The notes under the pieces were generated by a model. It did no database searches, had not been told where the DNA came from, and worked only from the letters and a program-made list of their open reading frames with translations. A DNA stretch of 9,144 nt from Alphaproteobacteria bacterium (GTDB lineage Bacteria > Pseudomonadota > Alphaproteobacteria > JAJTHO01). The stretch spans positions 1 to 9,144 of the forward strand of contig JAJTHO010000143.1 of assembly GCA_021297975.1 (NCBI GenBank), read 5' to 3'. Of this stretch, positions 6,372 to 9,144 are shown piece by piece (position 1 is the first letter of the stretch; each line of letters opens with the position of its first letter). Both the position numbers and the translations under genes were made by a program.

Positions 6372-7368
6372 ACGCAGCAGCTAACGGCGACAGCGCCAGC
6401 ATTTTCTCTAAAGGTTTCAACGCGCCAAGACGCAGCGTTTCATCCATATGAATTTGCGGCTCTAAAGTGTTGAGGGCACTATAAACTTTTTCCATCGTGT
6501 TCAATTTCATATACGGGCAGGCATGACAATTACAGTTGCCGTCTGCACCGGGTGCGGTTGTAAACCATTTATCCGGCGCGGCGCGCTGCATTTGATGGAG
6601 TATGCCGGGCTCTGTTGCGACAATAAAACGCTGCGCTGGGCTGGATTTTACATATTGAATTAATGAGCTGGTCGAGCCGATGTGATCGGCATGCGCCAAA
6701 ACATCTTCAGGGCATTCCGGGTGCGCAATGACTAGTGCATCACTATAGCGCGTGCGCAGCTTAACCAGTTGCTCAGCCGAAAAGCGAACATGAACCATAC
6801 ACGCGCCCGGCCAGAGCAGCATATCACGCCCGGTTTTCTGCGCGAGATAACGTCCTAAGTGTTGATCGGGGCCAAAGATAATGGGCTGATTTTCGGGGAT
6901 TTTCCGGATGATGGCTTCGGCATTACTGCTGGTGACAATGATGTCGGATAGGGCTTTCACCTCGGCTGAGCAGTTAATGTAAGTCAAGGCGATGTGGTCG
7001 GGGTTCGCTTCCCGAAAGGCTTTAAAGTCGGCAGGTTGGCAGGAGTCTTCTAATGAGCAGCCCGCCTTCATATCTGGCAGGACAACGGTTTTCTGGGGGC
7101 TAAGTATTTTTGCAACCTCAGCCATAAAGCGAACGCCGCAAAACACGATAACATCTGCATCGGTTGCCGCTGCTTTACGCGACAAGTCAAGAGAATCGCC
7201 AATAAAATCAGCAATATCTTGTATTTCAGAATCCTGATAATAATGCGCCAGAATTACAGCGTTTCTGTCTTTGCGGAGACGATTAATCTCGTCTTCAAGA
7301 CGCAATCCTATGGGCATTGCAATCTTAGGTTGCTGCGTGGCATCGAGCGATGGGTGAATTGTACTCAT
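6361..7368 (-). CDS. nadA: Quinolinate synthase NadA
   Basis: NadA condenses iminoaspartate with dihydroxyacetone phosphate to give quinolinate in de novo NAD synthesis, using an oxygen-sensitive [4Fe-4S] cluster. The 335-residue length fits the family. Visible motifs are VILAHYYQDSEIQDIADFIG (38-57), CGVRFMAEVAKILSP (77-91), PDMKAGCSLEDSC (98-110), GPDQHLGRYL (166-175), GACMVH (188-193), HPECPEDVLAHAD (216-228), GSTSSLIQYV (231-240), ATEPGILHQM (251-260) and CHACPYMKLNTMEKV (281-295). Alignment with E. coli NadA (Cys113, Cys200, Cys297) gives Cys104, Cys190 and Cys284 as the cluster ligands, so the enzyme looks intact. The ATG at 7366-7368 lies just after a good promoter and has no clear Shine-Dalgarno sequence. 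nadB and nadC, the pathway partners, are not in the window. The upstream neighbour on this strand is metE, 64 bases away; the 3' end collides with the transporter gene. Confidence 0.97.
   Translation of the reverse strand: MSTIHPSLDATQQPKIAMPIGLRLEDEINRLRKDRNAVILAHYYQDSEIQDIADFIGDSLDLSRKAAATDADVIVFCGVRFMAEVAKILSPQKTVVLPDMKAGCSLEDSCQPADFKAFREANPDHIALTYINCSAEVKALSDIIVTSSNAEAIIRKIPENQPIIFGPDQHLGRYLAQKTGRDMLLWPGACMVHVRFSAEQLVKLRTRYSDALVIAHPECPEDVLAHADHIGSTSSLIQYVKSSPAQRFIVATEPGILHQMQRAAPDKWFTTAPGADGNCNCHACPYMKLNTMEKVYSALNTLEPQIHMDETLRLGALKPLEKMLALSPLAAASKA
6380..6405 (+). terminator. Possible weak intrinsic terminator for the + strand run
   Basis: GGCG-ACAG-CGCC (6386-6397) forms a perfect four-base stem, extended by GCT (6380-6382) with AGC (6398-6400) across a three-base bulge, and is followed by ATTTTCTCT on the + strand. 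A wider perfect seven-base inverted repeat, CTTTAGA (6366-6372) / TCTAAAG (6407-6413), encloses it. It lies 9 bases past the transporter stop, where a terminator is needed, but inside the nadA coding sequence. On the - strand the same hairpin has no following T-run. The stem is short and the T-tract is broken, so this is tentative. Confidence 0.35.
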
Positions 7369-7384
7369 GACATATAAGGCATTA

Positions 7385-7413
7385 AGTATAATTCAGCCCA
7401 TTCGCTCGTGCAA
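7385..7413 (-). promoter_or_regulatory. Sigma-70-type promoter of nadA
   Basis: On the - strand TTGCAC (7413-7408) and TATACT (7390-7385) are separated by exactly 17 bases and fall in the 64-base gap between the metE stop and the nadA start. Each hexamer departs from consensus (TTGACA, TATAAT) at only one or two positions. The expected transcription start, near 7378, is only about 9-10 bases before the ATG, giving a very short leader. This agrees with the absence of a clear ribosome binding site. The hexamers are seen; activity is inferred. Confidence 0.65.
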
Positions 7414-7432
7414 CTGTAACTTCAAAAGAAAA

Positions 7433-9144
7433 TTACGCGACTTTAGATTCCGGAGATTCTGAACGCATAATTTTAGCAGCATTCACCATTGCCGATAAAG
7501 CCGGCTTCACTTCGTTCCATTTACGGGTTTTAAGGCCGCAATCGGGGTTTACCCAGACTTGTGAAGGATCGAGACGCTTTACTGCTTTGCGCAATAAATT
7601 GGCCATTTCCTCTGCGCCTGGCTGGCGTGGTGAGTGAATATCATACACGCCGGGCCCGATTTCGGCGGGGTACTTATAGTTAATAAAGGCCTCCAGCAGC
7701 TCCATTTGTGACCGCGCGGTTTCAATGGAAATCACGTCGGCATCCATGTCGCCAATAGACGGCATGATGTCGTTGAATTCCGAATAGCACATATGGGTGT
7801 GGATTTGGGTGGTATCGGCAACGCCAGCCGCACTAATGCGGAAGGTTTCAACCGCCCAACGCAGATAATTTGCCCACTCAGCTTTGCGCAGCGGTAAACC
7901 CTCACGGAAGGCTGGCTCATCAATCTGAATGATGGTGATACCGGCTTTCTCTAAGTCAACCACTTCATCACGAATTGCGAGCGCAATTTGCTTTGTAGTC
8001 GTCTCGCGCGGCTGGTCATCGCGAACGAAAGACCACTGCAGCATTGTTACAGGCCCAGTAAGCATGCCCTTCATCGGCTTTTTGGTCAACGATTGGGCGT
8101 ATTTCGACCAGCGAACCGTCATTGGCTCTGGGCGTGAAACATCACCAAAAATAATCGGCGGCTTCACATAGCGTGAACCATAGCTCTGCACCCAGCCGTT
8201 TTTGCTGAAGGCGTAGCCTTGGAGCTGTTCCCCAAAGTATTCCACCATGTCATTGCGTTCAAATTCGCCATGAACAGGCACATCGATACCAATTTCTTCT
8301 TGGTACTGCACCGTTTCTTGAATTTTTTTCTCCAAGAACTCTTCGTATTTTGCCTCTGTCAACTCACCACGCTTCCAAGCAGCCCGCGCTTCTCGGACTT
8401 CTTGGGTTTGCGGGAAAGAGCCAATGGTTGTGGTTGGGTAAAGCGGCAAACCTAGGGCGGCTTGCTGGAGCTTTTGACGTGACGCAAATGGTGTCCGTTG
8501 GCTGTCTTTGGCAGTGATTTTCGCAACACGATCTTTAACAGCAGGGTTGTGAATACGCGGGCTTGTCAGACGGCTTGCGGCTGCTTTGTCGTTGGCTTCA
8601 AAGAAGGCTTTCACGGTTGCATCCGCATTACCCGATGCAGCGGCTTTCAGTGCTGCAATTTCTTCTAGTTTTTGTACCGCATACGCCATCCAGCCTTTGA
8701 GTTCGGCATCGAGCTTGTTTTCTTCCGATAAATCAATTGGGCTGTGTTGCAAGGAGCAGGAACCAGCAACAATCACGCGATCCGCGCCGAGTTTTGCCAC
8801 CACTTCTTTCACAACTTCCAGCTTTTTACTGAGGCTGGAGCGCCATACGTTGCGGCCATCAATCAGACCCAGCGAGGCGATTTTACCAGCGGGCAGGGCA
8901 AGGACAGCGGAAAGCTGTTCTGGTGCGCGCACGAGATCAAAGTGAATCCCGGTTGTTGGCAACGATAGCGCCAGCTCAAGATTATCACGGTAGCCATCAA
9001 AATACGCGGTGAGCACGGTTTTGATGCTGCCGAAGTTGAGTTGTTTGTACGCGGATTGGAACGCGGCTTTTTCAGCGGCGCTTAAATCCGTTGCAAGGCA
9101 TGGCTCATCAAGCTGCACCCACTGAACGCCAGCAGCAGCCAATT
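7433..9144 (-). CDS. metE: Cobalamin-independent methionine synthase MetE, N-terminus cut by window edge
   Basis: MetE transfers the methyl group of 5-methyltetrahydrofolate (polyglutamate form) to homocysteine to make methionine, without vitamin B12. The frame runs off the right edge; the first full codon there (TTG, 9142-9140) is an internal leucine in LAAAGVQWVQLDEP, not a start. The 569 visible residues match E. coli MetE with a constant offset of 191 at the key sites: zinc ligands His450, Cys452, Glu474 and Cys535 correspond to His641, Cys643, Glu665 and Cys726, and His503 in DIHSPR to the catalytic His694. The start of the C-terminal catalytic barrel is marked by PTTTIGSFPQT (236-246). 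About 190 N-terminal residues are missing, giving an inferred full length near 760. I see no hairpin terminator between its stop and nadA, so read-through into nadA is possible. Any control region, such as a riboswitch, would lie outside. Confidence 0.98.
   Translation of the reverse strand, partial: LAAAGVQWVQLDEPCLATDLSAAEKAAFQSAYKQLNFGSIKTVLTAYFDGYRDNLELALSLPTTGIHFDLVRAPEQLSAVLALPAGKIASLGLIDGRNVWRSSLSKKLEVVKEVVAKLGADRVIVAGSCSLQHSPIDLSEENKLDAELKGWMAYAVQKLEEIAALKAAASGNADATVKAFFEANDKAAASRLTSPRIHNPAVKDRVAKITAKDSQRTPFASRQKLQQAALGLPLYPTTTIGSFPQTQEVREARAAWKRGELTEAKYEEFLEKKIQETVQYQEEIGIDVPVHGEFERNDMVEYFGEQLQGYAFSKNGWVQSYGSRYVKPPIIFGDVSRPEPMTVRWSKYAQSLTKKPMKGMLTGPVTMLQWSFVRDDQPRETTTKQIALAIRDEVVDLEKAGITIIQIDEPAFREGLPLRKAEWANYLRWAVETFRISAAGVADTTQIHTHMCYSEFNDIMPSIGDMDADVISIETARSQMELLEAFINYKYPAEIGPGVYDIHSPRQPGAEEMANLLRKAVKRLDPSQVWVNPDCGLKTRKWNEVKPALSAMVNAAKIMRSESPESKVA

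Noticed and set aside
7369..7432. Riboswitch or attenuator between metE and nadA
   Set aside because: The 64-base gap is filled by the nadA promoter and shows no stable stem or known riboswitch core.
8586..8945. 119-codon + strand frame opposite metE
   Set aside because: Serine/alanine-rich antisense shadow of well-conserved MetE sequence, with no motif or start signal.
1..9144. CRISPR array, insertion sequence, tRNA or phage-like region
   Set aside because: No spaced direct repeats, terminal inverted repeats, transposase or integrase frames, or tRNA cloverleaf seen; nearly all sequence is accounted for by standard genes.

Overview
The window looks like ordinary chromosome from a proteobacterium, most likely an alphaproteobacterium of moderate GC content. 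An IHF beta gene directly downstream of rpsA is a proteobacterial arrangement. The S1 C-terminus contains an SDSGASLGDILG-like tail that I associate with alphaproteobacterial S1. The DUF1365 / CFA-synthase-like / GPH-symporter set is also common in that class. I cannot name a genus.

Layout. The left part is on the + strand: the 3' four fifths of rpsA (ribosomal protein S1), a 118-base gap with a strong inverted-repeat structure, then ihfB with a perfect Shine-Dalgarno sequence. Four more + strand genes follow with almost no space: a cytoplasmic-looking PQQ-type beta-propeller protein of unknown function (TTG start overlapping the ihfB stop), a DUF1365 protein, a cyclopropane-fatty-acyl-phospholipid-synthase-like methyltransferase, and a GPH-type MFS transporter. 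The junctions are a 3-base overlap or near-contact of 3-base or 24-base gaps, and an 8-base overlap, so ihfB to the transporter is probably one transcript. The right part is on the - strand: the C-terminal three quarters of metE (cobalamin-independent methionine synthase) followed by nadA (quinolinate synthase), which has its own good sigma-70-type promoter. The transporter and nadA converge and overlap by 11 bases, and a weak hairpin plus T-tract for the + strand transcript lies inside the 3' end of nadA.

How the genes work together. rpsA and ihfB are housekeeping genes for translation and nucleoid architecture. DUF1365, the CFA-like enzyme and the GPH transporter recur together in proteobacteria as a membrane-lipid methylation module. 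Here the FAD-dependent amine-oxidase-like gene that often opens that module is absent, and the propeller gene sits in its place. The CFA-like enzyme lacks two of the residues that bind bicarbonate in E. coli Cfa, so its product may not be a cyclopropane ring. metE and nadA make methionine (the precursor of the SAM that the methyltransferase uses) and NAD; their closeness to the lipid module may be chance.

I see no mobile elements, CRISPR arrays, tRNA or rRNA genes, and no clearly novel defence or mobile system. The most interesting part is the propeller-led lipid module tied to ihfB.
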